Position numbers and translations under genes: made by a program
The notes under the pieces: model-generated
Database searches by the model: none
What the model was told of the DNA's origin: nothing
Seen by the model: the letters and a program-made list of their open reading frames with translations, nothing else
NCBI RefSeq assembly: GCF_001417775.1
Contig: NZ_BBZJ01000017.1
Coordinates: 186,001 to 250,000 of the forward strand
DNA: 64,000 bases
Reading direction: 5' to 3'
Source: Streptomyces sp. TP-A0356
GTDB lineage: Bacteria > Actinomycetota > Actinomycetes > Streptomycetales > Streptomycetaceae
Shown: piece after piece, positions 44,736-52,906 of the stretch
How the letters are laid out: each line of letters starts with the position of its first letter
Position numbering within the stretch: the stretch's first letter is position 1

Positions 44736-45215
44736 ATGATCGATGGGCCGTACTTCGCGCTGACCGTGCTCGGGGCACTCGGGACCGGGCTGGTGGCGGG
44801 GGTGTTCTGCGCCTTCTCCACCTTCGTGATGAAGGGACTCGGCGCGCTGCCGCCCGCCCAGGGGGTCGCCGCGATGAACGCGATCAACAGGTCCGCGACG
44901 ACTCCGGCGTTCATGACCCTGTTCGTGGGAGCGGCGGTGGTGTGCACCGTGCTCGCCGTGGTGACGTTCGTGCTGTGGCCGGACAACGGCACGGTCCCGC
45001 TGCTCGTGGGCAGCGGGCTCTATCTGATCGGAACGTTCGGAGTGACCGCGGCGGCGAACGTCCCCCGAAACGACACCCTCCTGCGGATGGACCCCGGCTC
45101 TCCGGAGACCGCCGTGTACTGGCGCGCGTATGTGGGCGAGTGGACGATGTGGAACCACGTCCGCACGGTCGCCGCGGCCGGCGCCGCCCTGTCCTACGTC
45201 CTCGCCCTCACATGA
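44736..45215 (+). CDS. DUF1772 (anthrone oxygenase-like) membrane protein (159 aa)
   Basis: Four membrane helices: FALTVLGALGTGLVAGVFCAF, FMTLFVGAAVVCTVLAVV, LLVGSGLYLIGTFGVT and the C-terminal TVAAAGAALSYVLAL. The loop NVPRNDTLLRMDP and the segment WRAYVGEWTMWNHVRT are DUF1772 signatures. Some members are anthrone oxygenases, but most are uncharacterised. GGGAG precedes ATG 44736. Confidence 0.88.
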   Translation: MIDGPYFALTVLGALGTGLVAGVFCAFSTFVMKGLGALPPAQGVAAMNAINRSATTPAFMTLFVGAAVVCTVLAVVTFVLWPDNGTVPLLVGSGLYLIGTFGVTAAANVPRNDTLLRMDPGSPETAVYWRAYVGEWTMWNHVRTVAAAGAALSYVLALT

Positions 45216-45320
45216 GCCCCGGGGCCGGTCACCGGGGCCCCGACACCGAGGGGCGCACGGGGCGACGGCGTCGTATCGTGGCACGAAACGACCCGGTACG
45301 CGTGCGCAAGGGGGACGGCC

Positions 45321-46811
45321 ATGGCCGATCCCAAGGGTTTCATGACCACACCCCGCGAGGAGTGGCCCCGCAGACCCGTCGAGGAACGGGTGCGGGACTG
45401 GAACGAGGTGTACGTCCCCGGCGCGCTGCTGCCGATCATCAGCCGGCAGGCGGACCGCTGCATGGACTGCGGGATCCCCTTCTGTCACGACGCCTGCCCG
45501 CTCGGGAATCTGATCCCCGAGTGGAACGACCTCGTCTCGCGCGAGGACTGGCGTGCGGCGAGCGACCGGCTGCACGCCACGAACAACTTCCCCGAGTTCA
45601 CGGGGCGGTTGTGTCCGGCGCCGTGCGAGGCGGGGTGTGTGCTCGCCATCAACCAGCCCGCGGTCACCATCAAGAACGTGGAAGTGGCCATAGCGGACCG
45701 TGCCTGGGAAGAGGGGTTCGCGCCCCCGCGTCCACCGGAGCGGCTGTCGGGTCGGACCGTCGCGGTCGTCGGATCCGGGCCTGCGGGGCTCGCGGCGGCC
45801 CAGCAGCTCACGCGCGCCGGGCACACGGTGGCGGTGTACGAGCGTGCGGACCGGATCGGGGGGCTGCTGCGGTACGGGATACCGGCGTTCAAGATGGAGA
45901 AGCGCCATCTCGATCGGCGGCTGGAGCAGATGCGCGCCGAGGGGACGAAGTTCCGTACGTCGACGGCCATAGGAAGGGACATCAGGGCCGACGAGCTGCG
46001 TGCGCGTTACGACGCCGTGGTGATCGCGACCGGTGCCACGGCCTGGCGTGAACTGGATGTGCCCGGACGGGAGTTGGCCGGCATCCATCAGGCGATGGAG
46101 TATCTGCCGCTGGCCGACCGGGTGTGCGAGGGGGACCTGGAGGTCTCGCCGCTATCGGCGGCCGGGAAGCACGTCGTGATCGTGGGGGGCGGGGACACCG
46201 GGGCGGACTGCCTCGGCACCGCCGTGCGCGAGGGGCCCGCGTCCGTGACCCAGCTCGACATCTATCCCCAGCCGGAGGCGGCCCGGAACGAGGAGGCCGA
46301 GCCCTGGCCGACGTATCCGAAGATCTACCGGCTGTCCGCCGCGCACGAGGAGGCGCGCGACCTGCGGACGGCACCCGCGGCGGACGCCGACGCCCGGCTG
46401 TTCGCGGCCTCCACGCTCCGCTTCACGGGGGACGCGGACGGGCACGTACGGGCGCTGCACCTGGTCGAGGTGGACGAACGCAGGCAGCCCATGCCGGGCA
46501 CCGGGCGGACGATCCCCGCCGACCTCGTGCTGCTCGCGCTGGGGTTCTCCGGGCCCGACCGCCGGGACGGGGTGATCGACCAGCTGGGGCTGGCCCTCGA
46601 CGCACGCGGGACGATCGCACGGGACGAGGACTTCGCGACGAACGTCCCCGGCGTGTACGCCGCCGGGGACGCCGCGCGCGGCCAGTCGCTGATCGTGTGG
46701 GCGATCGCGGAGGGACGGGCCGTGGCGGCGGCGGTGGACCGACGGCTGGCCGGCGGTGCGACACGCCTCCCGACGCCGATAGGGCCGTACGACCGGCCGA
46801 TGACGGCGTAA
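45321..46811 (+). CDS. gltD: Glutamate synthase small subunit or related NAD(P)H oxidoreductase (496 aa)
   Basis: In GOGAT the small subunit passes electrons from NADPH through FAD to the large subunit. The N-terminal cysteine clusters for [4Fe-4S] centres are intact: CMDCGIPFCHDACPLGN and CPAPCEAGC. The FAD site is VVGSGPAGLAAAQQL, the NADPH site IVGGGDTGADCLG, and the C-terminal FAD contact NVPGVYAAGDAARGQSL. The large-subunit gene gltB is not adjacent here, unlike the usual gltBD pair. Confidence 0.92.
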   Translation: MADPKGFMTTPREEWPRRPVEERVRDWNEVYVPGALLPIISRQADRCMDCGIPFCHDACPLGNLIPEWNDLVSREDWRAASDRLHATNNFPEFTGRLCPAPCEAGCVLAINQPAVTIKNVEVAIADRAWEEGFAPPRPPERLSGRTVAVVGSGPAGLAAAQQLTRAGHTVAVYERADRIGGLLRYGIPAFKMEKRHLDRRLEQMRAEGTKFRTSTAIGRDIRADELRARYDAVVIATGATAWRELDVPGRELAGIHQAMEYLPLADRVCEGDLEVSPLSAAGKHVVIVGGGDTGADCLGTAVREGPASVTQLDIYPQPEAARNEEAEPWPTYPKIYRLSAAHEEARDLRTAPAADADARLFAASTLRFTGDADGHVRALHLVEVDERRQPMPGTGRTIPADLVLLALGFSGPDRRDGVIDQLGLALDARGTIARDEDFATNVPGVYAAGDAARGQSLIVWAIAEGRAVAAAVDRRLAGGATRLPTPIGPYDRPMTA

Positions 46812-46966
46812 GAGCTCCGAACAATACGGGCGCCCGGCTCGCGGCGTCTGGCACGCACGGCCGTGGATGGGAACATCCGTGGCCGGTCGACGGCTCACGA
46901 CCCCTGTGGTCCGGACCGCGGGCACCCGGCCGCCCCAGCAGCCCCGACAGCCCGGCGCCCCGGCAG

Positions 46967-47782
46967 TTAGGGCTTGCGGCCCACCGCCCCGTAGCCGGGA
47001 ATGACCCCGTCGTCCTGTCCGGGAACCGGCTCGCCCAGCTCCGGGCGCCACTTGTGGACCACCTCGACACCGGGTTCGACGAGGTCGAGTCCGTGGAAGA
47101 AGCGGGCGAACTCGTCCCGGAAGCGCAGCGCCAGCGTGACTCCCGCCGCCCTGAGCTTCTCGGTCGCCGCCGCCGACTCCTCCGGGGTGAAGTCCGCGGT
47201 GGCGTGGGACATCATCAGAAAGCTGCCGGAGGGAAGTTCGGACAGCAGCCGCTCGACCAGTTCGTGCGCGCCGTCCTCGTCGGATACGAAGTGCAGCAGC
47301 GCGACGAGCGAGAGAGCCACCGGCCGACCGAAGTCCAGGACCCGCTTGGCCCCCTCGACGATGGCGGCCGGGTCACGCACATCGGCCTGCAGGTACTCGG
47401 TGACCCCTTCGGGCGTGCTGCGCAGCAGGGCCGCCGCGTGGGCCAGCACGATGGGATCGTTGTCGCAGTAGACGACGCGCGCGTCGGGCGCGATCTCCTG
47501 GGCGATCTGGTGAAGGTTCGGCTCGGTCGGGATACCCGTGCCGATGTCCAGGAACTGCCGTACGCCGTTCTGGGTCAGCCAGCGGGTGGCGCGGTGCATG
47601 AACGCGCGGTTGACCCGCGCCATCACCGGCACCCTCGGCTCCAGGGCGAGCATCTGCCGGCCCATCTCCTCGTCGACGGGGTAGTTGTCCTTCCCGCCGA
47701 GGTACCAGTCGTACATGCGTGCAGGGTGCGGCTTGCTCGTGTCGATGAGCACGGCGTCCGGGGCGGGGTCCTGCCCGGTCAT
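46967..47782 (-). CDS. SAM-dependent methyltransferase, Methyltransf_19 type (271 aa)
   Basis: The family signature is clear: IDTSKPHPARMYDWYLGGKD near the N-terminus, RVNRAFMHRATRWL, motif I FLDIGTGIPTEPNLH, VYCDNDPIVLAHA and LMMSHATADF. These proteins are numerous in Streptomyces, often beside DUF397 and DUF5753-HTH genes, as here. Their substrate is unknown. ATG 47782 is the start. Confidence 0.9.
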   Translation of the reverse strand: MTGQDPAPDAVLIDTSKPHPARMYDWYLGGKDNYPVDEEMGRQMLALEPRVPVMARVNRAFMHRATRWLTQNGVRQFLDIGTGIPTEPNLHQIAQEIAPDARVVYCDNDPIVLAHAAALLRSTPEGVTEYLQADVRDPAAIVEGAKRVLDFGRPVALSLVALLHFVSDEDGAHELVERLLSELPSGSFLMMSHATADFTPEESAAATEKLRAAGVTLALRFRDEFARFFHGLDLVEPGVEVVHKWRPELGEPVPGQDDGVIPGYGAVGRKP

Positions 47783-47873
47783 GAGGAACTCCGTAAGTCT
47801 CTGGGGAAGTCAGTGGTCAACTGAACGCCAAGTCAGTGGTGCGGATAGCAACGGGACTGAGAAGGCAAGGGGG

Positions 47874-48128
47874 TCAGGAGAGCAGGAAGTCCGCCTCCCC
47901 TGCCTTGGCACCCTCGATGAACGCGGTCATCTCGTCGGAGGTGTAGATCAGCGCGGGCCCGTCCGGGTCGGTGGACTGACGGACGGCGATCCGGCCGTCG
48001 GGGAGCTTCATCGCCTCCAGGCAGTTGCCGCCGTTGCCTCCGCTCCACGGCTTGTGCCAGCCCTCGCTGCCAAGTTCACGGGCGGGCATGCCGTTGTAGA
48101 CGCGTTTGCGCGGCGTCATGCGTTCCAT
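47874..48128 (-). CDS. DUF397 protein (84 aa)
   Basis: Typical DUF397: GWHKPWSGGNGGNCLEAM, GRIAVRQSTDPDGPALIY, then TAFIEGAKAGEADF. Start ATG 48128 directly abuts the stop of the upstream HTH gene; ATG 48119 (MTPRKR) is an alternative. DUF397 proteins pair with Scr1/WhiJ-type HTH regulators and modulate them in development and antibiotic control. In that pairing the small protein acts as an antitoxin-like partner. Confidence 0.92.
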   Translation of the reverse strand: MERMTPRKRVYNGMPARELGSEGWHKPWSGGNGGNCLEAMKLPDGRIAVRQSTDPDGPALIYTSDEMTAFIEGAKAGEADFLLS

Positions 48129-48989
48129 TCAGAGCTCCTTGCGGAGATCCTCGAGGATCTCCTTCGTGCGTTGTGCTGTAGCGGCCTGAGCCGCCATGCG
48201 GTCCATGACCTCGAGGTGGGTCGCCACCTCGGCACGTGCGTCCAGGTAGACGGCACCGGTCAGGTACTCGCTGTAGACCATGTCCGGCAGTTCCGGCATG
48301 GCGAATCGGAACAGCACGAAGGGCCCGTACGTGCCCGGGTGCGGACCCGAGGAGAACTCCAGCACCTGCAGCGTCACATGGGGCAGCTTCGTGACCTCCA
48401 GCAGCCGCTCGACCTGGGCGCGCATGACCTGCCGGCCGACGACCGGGCGGCGCAGCGCGGTCTCGTCCATCACGGCCCAGATGCGGGGCGCCTGCTCGCG
48501 CACGAGCAGTTCCTGACGCTGCATGCGCAGTGCCACATGGCGCTCGATGTCCTCGGGGCTGGTCTGCCCGATGGCTCCCGATGTCAGGACGCCACGCGCA
48601 TACTCCTCGATCTGCATGATTCCGGGTACGAAATGGGGCTCGTACTGGCGGATGAGCGCGGCCGCGCCCTCCAGGCTGACGTACATCGAGAACCAGCCCG
48701 GCAGGATGTCGTGGAACCGCTGCCACCACCCCGGCCTGTTGGCCTCCTCGGCCAGTTGGACGAAGGCCTCGGCCTCCTCGTCGCTCACCCCGTACGACTT
48801 CAGCAGCAGCTGGAGGTACGGGATCTTGAGGGCGACCTCGGCCGTCTCCATGCGGCGGACGGTCGCCGGCGCGACGCGCAGCACGCGCGCGGCCTCCTCC
48901 CGCTTGAGACCCGCGCGTTCACGCAGATCCAGCAGGCGTCGGCCGAGGACGACCTGACCGACCGTCGGTGCCGACCGCGGCTCGCTCAC
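48129..48989 (-). CDS. XRE/Scr1-type HTH regulator with DUF5753 (286 aa)
   Basis: The HTH covers residues ~13-70 (LRERAGLKREEAARVLRVAPATVRRMETAEV). The DUF5753 domain follows: GWWQRFHDILPGWFSMYVSLEGAA, PGIMQIEEYARGVL, DETALRRPVVGRQVMRAQ and GPFVLFRFAMPELPDMVYSE. GTG 48989 starts it. It forms an operon with the DUF397 gene and stands divergent from an RsbW-like ATPase gene. This is the WhiJ-like three-part set (HTH, DUF397, HATPase) seen at many Streptomyces loci. Confidence 0.92.
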   Translation of the reverse strand: MSEPRSAPTVGQVVLGRRLLDLRERAGLKREEAARVLRVAPATVRRMETAEVALKIPYLQLLLKSYGVSDEEAEAFVQLAEEANRPGWWQRFHDILPGWFSMYVSLEGAAALIRQYEPHFVPGIMQIEEYARGVLTSGAIGQTSPEDIERHVALRMQRQELLVREQAPRIWAVMDETALRRPVVGRQVMRAQVERLLEVTKLPHVTLQVLEFSSGPHPGTYGPFVLFRFAMPELPDMVYSEYLTGAVYLDARAEVATHLEVMDRMAAQAATAQRTKEILEDLRKEL

Positions 48990-49270
48990 CCCGCACCTCC
49001 TCCTGTCCTTCTGGGTCCTGACCGCCCGAACGGCGCCGCTCGAATCGTTTCCGCACCGTTCCCACGCCCCGCGTTCGCACGCTCAGCGCGTGACGGACGA
49101 ACTCCTGGCGCAGGCACCGGACTCGCGAGTCCGTGTTCCCGGTCCCAACTGGCGCTGTCCGGCGCCCTGTTGCGAGCAGTGTGCCACGGCCCTTCTCGGC
49201 GTCACACTGCACTCTGCAATTTTCAGAGTGACTCTTGCCAAGTGTTCACGCCAAGGCGATAGTGGCATGC

Positions 49271-49990
49271 GTGATTCCGTCCGCGCCGTTAGGAACAGAC
49301 GCCGCCGCACGCCGGTTCGGACCGGGCAGCGCCACAGGGCCCCGCCCCGGCACGGCCGTTGAGCGCCGGTTCCGCTTCGAGTTGGCCGCACACCCGAGCT
49401 CCGTCGCCCGGGCCCGGCGGCTGACGCGTGCCCGGCTGTCCGGCTGGGCGGTGGGCGAGGACACCTGCGACACGGCCGCTCTGGTCGTCTCCGAACTGGT
49501 CACCAACGCGATCGTGCATACCGCCGGCGAGCACGTGGTGTGCGAACTGCACGACCAGGGCGACCTGGTGCGCATAGCCGTACGTGACGAGGGATGCGCT
49601 CCGGGCGAGCCGCATCCCGCACCACGGGGCCCCGAGGAGGAGCACGGGAGGGGACTGCTCCTCGTCGCGGCACTGTGCCGGGGCTGGGGGGCCCTGGAGG
49701 CGGGACCCGGGCTGCTGGTCTGGGCCGAGCTGGCACGGGAGACCGACCAGCCGGCGTCCGGCGCACAGCCCCGCCCGCCGCGGCCGTCCCGGGACCTGTC
49801 GTGTTCCGGCAGCAGGTCCCGGGCGGCCGAGGACACGACGGCCCGGTCCGACCCGGGCCGTAGCGCCAGGAAGCCGCCCACCGACGGCGAGGCGCGCTCC
49901 GACCTGGGCTGGGGTGCCAAGCGGCCCCCGGCCGGTGGCCGTGGCTCCGGGGCGGAGACGTCCCGGGGAACGGGAACCGCATGGGTGTGA
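49271..49990 (+). CDS. RsbW-like HATPase, anti-sigma type (about 239 aa)
   Basis: The GHKL ATP-binding fold is recognisable: N box VVSELVTNAIVHT, G1 VRDEGCAPGE, G2 EHGRGLLLVAALC. Such proteins act as anti-sigma kinases or regulators in the WhiJ-like sets. The start is uncertain (GTG 49271, GTG 49262 or TTG 49235); I chose 49271. After residue ~160 the tail is long and low-complexity (Pro, Arg, Ser, Gly) and probably disordered. Its stop overlaps the next start by 10 bases. Confidence 0.8.
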   Translation: MIPSAPLGTDAAARRFGPGSATGPRPGTAVERRFRFELAAHPSSVARARRLTRARLSGWAVGEDTCDTAALVVSELVTNAIVHTAGEHVVCELHDQGDLVRIAVRDEGCAPGEPHPAPRGPEEEHGRGLLLVAALCRGWGALEAGPGLLVWAELARETDQPASGAQPRPPRPSRDLSCSGSRSRAAEDTTARSDPGRSARKPPTDGEARSDLGWGAKRPPAGGRGSGAETSRGTGTAWV

Positions 49991-50439
49991 GGGGTACGCA
50001 CGCCACAGGACCCGGGGCCGCACAGGTCCTGGCCCTGGACTCGCTGGTCCGCCTCGGGCGGGCCCGGCGGACGTCCGGGGCGGTGTCCAGGCCGCTTCCC
50101 CTGCCCGAGGGCATGACGGTTCCGCTCGGTTGCGACGCGGTGGCCGTGCCCGCCCGCTATGGTCCGCTGCTGCTGGCCAGGCTGCCGCGGGTGGGCTGTG
50201 TGTACGCCGACCGGGCCGAGTGGTGGTGGATCGTGCCGTTCGAATCCGATGTCGCACTGGACTGGCCGGCGCCCGCGCGCTACGCCGCGGGAGCACTCGT
50301 CACGGACGCACCGGCTCCCCCCGGACTGATTCACCTGCCGGACGGCACCCTGCCCTACACCCCGCCGATCCCGCTCTATCTGGCACTGTGCCGGGTCATG
50401 GGCACGCCTCCGGCATGGTCGCGCCCGATCAGTGCGTGA
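49981..50439 (+). CDS. Hypothetical soluble protein (152 aa)
   Basis: ATG 49981 lies inside the end of the HATPase gene. Residues 20-40 are basic. The centre (PLGCDAVAVPARYGPLLLARLP, VGCVYADRAEWWWIVP) looks like a folded beta-rich domain, followed by LDWPAPARYAAGALV and a Pro-rich end. It resembles small partner proteins encoded next to HATPases in Streptomyces, but no named family is recognised. Confidence 0.65.
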   Translation: MGVRGTHATGPGAAQVLALDSLVRLGRARRTSGAVSRPLPLPEGMTVPLGCDAVAVPARYGPLLLARLPRVGCVYADRAEWWWIVPFESDVALDWPAPARYAAGALVTDAPAPPGLIHLPDGTLPYTPPIPLYLALCRVMGTPPAWSRPISA

Positions 50440-50514
50440 ACGTACGGCCGTCCGCGTGGCGCATGCGCCGTCCGTGCCCCCGCTCACCAGGGTCGGTAGG
50501 GCGCACGACCGCTC

Positions 50515-50978
50515 CCCTCACCGAGGAACGCCTCGCCTCCTCGGTCGCCCAGGCCGGTGCGCAGGACGTGGTGGCGGACCTGCCGCGCGGTCTCGATGCG
50601 CTCCTCGCGCGCGGCTTCAGTGGCGGGCACGAGCTGTCGGGCGGACAGCGGCAGCGGCTCGGCATCGCGCGGGCCGCCTACCGGCGCGGACAGATCCTGA
50701 TCGTGGACGAGCCGACGGCCGCGCTCGACGCCCGGGCCGAGCTGGAGGTCTTCGAGAAGATCCGTGCTCTGGCGGGCTCCGGACAGACGGTCATCCTCAT
50801 CACGCACCGGCTGGCGTCGGTGCGCCCCGCCGATCTCGTGCACGTGCTGGACCAGGGGCGGCTCGTGGAGTCCGGCACTCCGGACGAACTCCTCGCCGTC
50901 GGCGGCCTCTACGCGGAGCTGTACTCGCTGCAGGTTGAGCAGTTCGCGGCGAAGGTGCCCGCCCCGGACGCCGGCTGA
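50515..50978 (+). pseudogene. C-terminal fragment of an ABC exporter ATP-binding domain
   Basis: The frame holds the second half of an exporter-type nucleotide-binding domain: ERLASSVAQAGAQDVVADLP, signature LSGGQRQRLGIARA, Walker B ILIVDEPTAALD, H-loop ILITHRLASVR and the end ESGTPDELLAVGGLY. There is no Walker A, no membrane domain and no plausible start, so it is a gene remnant. Upstream sequence changes to the 152-aa gene and filler. Confidence 0.85.
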
Positions 50979-50997
50979 GCCGAGGGCAAGGGCGGTG

Positions 50998-51171
50998 TCA
51001 CTCGGCGGCGTCCGCTCCGGGCACGATCACCAGGAACGCGTCCGTCGCGAGATCCATGACGACCTCCGCGGGCTGCCCCTCCAGGCGGCGCGCCTGCGCG
51101 AACTCCTCCGCGGGCCACGAGCCGCGCGGCCCGCCGGCGGGAAAGCGCTCCAGCACCGTTCTCCCGTTCAC
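50998..51171 (-). CDS. Small conserved-looking protein (57 aa)
   Basis: AAGGAGGTGCAGG directly precedes GTG 51171, a near-perfect Streptomyces site. The product starts NGRTVLERFPAGGPRGSWPA, continues EEFAQARRLEGQPAEVVMDL and ends in a hydrophobic strand FLVIVPG and an acidic tail. Composition is normal for a real soluble protein and clearly better than the longer frame overlapping it on the same strand. I know no function. It lies tail-to-tail with the ABC fragment. Confidence 0.7.
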   Translation of the reverse strand: MNGRTVLERFPAGGPRGSWPAEEFAQARRLEGQPAEVVMDLATDAFLVIVPGADAAE

Positions 51172-51502
51172 CCTGCACCTCCTTGTCGCGCCGTGTCTCG
51201 ACGAGCCGATCCCGGTCGGCTCGTAGAGTTAAACGCCTTGCCCCGGGTGAACGGCTCGTGAAGTGACGTCACTGAGACGTACTCGACACTCGGTCAACGC
51301 CGAGTTGTGTAGAAGTTCGCAGGGTGACCCGTTTCGTCCCGTACCTCTGCCGTTGACGCACAGAGGTTCAGTACGTCACCGGGAGGGCGACAGGCCGCGG
51401 GCGCGGGGAAGGCCGCCACCGCACCTCGTCCTCGGCGAGTGCCAGCCGTGGGAGGCGCTCCAACAGGGCGGCAACTTCCCTGCGCGGGCAGGCGCTGGAT
51501 GG
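51172..51502. other. Gene-free stretch between small gene and FUSC remnant
   Basis: It contains the promoter side of the 57-aa gene; GTTAAACGCC around 51230 is AT-richer. A short palindrome GTGACGTCAC lies at 51263-51272. No protein-like frame was recognised. Confidence 0.4.
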
Positions 51503-52024
51503 TCAGACCGCCAGGGGCAGCCGGGTCGTCGCCTCGGTGCCGAGTCCCGCGTGCGCCCCTCGCTCGACGAGTTCGTCGAGGAGTTCGGCGAGCCGTGCGC
51601 GGTGGCGGGGCGTGAGCCGCCCGGTGTCGTCGAGGTGCACGGCGCACGCGGTGGTGGTGTGGACGAGCCGTTCGAGCGTGGCGGCCACCTTGTCCGTACC
51701 CTCCGCGTGCCGTGCGAGGGCGGGGTGTTCGGCGGCGGCGAGGTCGATCGCGGCGCGTGCCTCGGCGAGCGCGCGGTAGGCCTCGCGGCGCAGCGCCCAG
51801 CGCCCGGCCCGGTCGTCCTCGCGGGTCCGTACGTGCGCGTGGTAGGCGTGTGCCGCGTCCACCGCGCGCACCAGCCGCGCCCGCACCGTGCCACCGCGCT
51901 GCCCCGGCGCCGGCAGATGCCGGACGAGCAGCACGATGCCGCGGGCCAGCAGCGTCTCCCCGATCCGGCTCCAGGAGGCCCCCGGATACGGCCCTGTGCT
52001 CCCGAAGCTACGGCGAAGTGACAA
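51503..52024 (-). pseudogene. C-terminal fragment of a FUSC/aromatic-acid-exporter-like protein
   Basis: The 173-residue frame reads like the cytoplasmic end of a FUSC-family membrane protein (WSRIGETLLARGIVLLVRHL, then helical ARLVRAVDAAHAYHAHVR, EARAAIDLAAAEHPAL and TLERLVHTTTACAVHLDD). The family is normally 600-750 residues with ten or more membrane helices, which are absent here. No strong start is present. Probably a remnant like its neighbours on both sides. Confidence 0.6.
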
Positions 52025-52038
52025 GTAGCCCTCTGTAA

Positions 52039-52240
52039 TCAGAGTGACGCTCGGTCAGAGAGGGCGAGACGGGGACCGGGGACTTCGCCGGCCCGGAGCG
52101 TGGCGAAGTCCGCGTGGGCCTGCTCGACGGCTTCGGGGTATGCCTCGCGCTTGGCGTGCTCGGCGAGTGCCCGGTAGATGCTGGCGACGGAGGGGGTTCG
52201 TGTCTCGTCGCTCCTGCTGGCGAGCTTCGGCGACTGAGGT
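52039..52240 (-). pseudogene. 3' remnant of an unidentified gene
   Basis: The frame ending at TGA 52041-52039 has protein-like composition: TPSVASIYRALAEHAKREA, then YPEAVEQAHADFATLRAGE and a LALSDRASL end. No start or upstream continuation is visible because the frame runs into the response regulator's downstream DNA. It resembles the end of small DNA-binding or antitoxin-like proteins, but the identity is open. Confidence 0.45.
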
Positions 52241-52249
52241 GCTTGATGT

Positions 52250-52906
52250 TCACCGAGGTGGGGTTACCAGGCCTGTCTCGTAGGCGGTGATGACAAGTTG
52301 GACGCGGTCGCGGGCCTCGAGTTTGGTGAGTAGCCGCGCTATGTGTGCCTTTGCGGTGGCCACGCTGATGTAGAGGTGGGCGGCGATCTCGCTGTTGGAC
52401 ATGCCGCGTCCGACGAGGGTCAGCACCTCGCGTTCCCGATCGGTGATGTTCCCGACTGGTCGTGGATGCGGTGCTGGTTCGGGGCGGGCGGCGAACTCGG
52501 CGATCAGGCGGCGCGTAACGCTCGGGGCGATCAGGGCGTCTCCGGCGGCGACCACGCGGATCGCCCCGAGGATGTCGTCCAGTGCCATGTCCTTGACGAG
52601 GAATCCGCTGGCACCCGCTCGGAGCGCGCCGTAGATGTACTCGTCGTCGTCGAACGTGGTGAGGATGAGGACGCGCGTCGCTCCAGCGGCTGCCGTGATC
52701 AGCCCGGTGGCCTCGATGCCGTCCATGCCTGGCATGCGGATGTCCATCACTGCCACGTCGGGCTCGGTGTCCCGGACCAGCCGGACCGCTTCTGCGCCGG
52801 TTCCGGCCTCTCCCACGACGTCGATGTCGGGGGCGTCGGCCATCAGGACGCGCAGGCCGTTGCGGACCAGCGGCTGGTCGTCGGCGAGCACGACGCGGAC
52901 CGTCAT
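52250..52906 (-). CDS. LuxR/NarL-family response regulator (218 aa)
   Basis: Receiver domain: acidic pair ADDQ (residues ~9-12), phospho-acceptor Asp in VAVMDIRMPGMDG (~54), Thr in ILTTFDDDEYI and Lys in FLVKDMAL. The C-terminal NarL-type HTH is ITDREREVLTLVGRGMSN to ATAKAHIARLLTKLEARDR. ATG 52906 overlaps the kinase stop by one base, so the pair is coupled. It probably controls the divergent ABC exporter at 54210-55993. Confidence 0.93.
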   Translation of the reverse strand: MTVRVVLADDQPLVRNGLRVLMADAPDIDVVGEAGTGAEAVRLVRDTEPDVAVMDIRMPGMDGIEATGLITAAAGATRVLILTTFDDDEYIYGALRAGASGFLVKDMALDDILGAIRVVAAGDALIAPSVTRRLIAEFAARPEPAPHPRPVGNITDREREVLTLVGRGMSNSEIAAHLYISVATAKAHIARLLTKLEARDRVQLVITAYETGLVTPPR

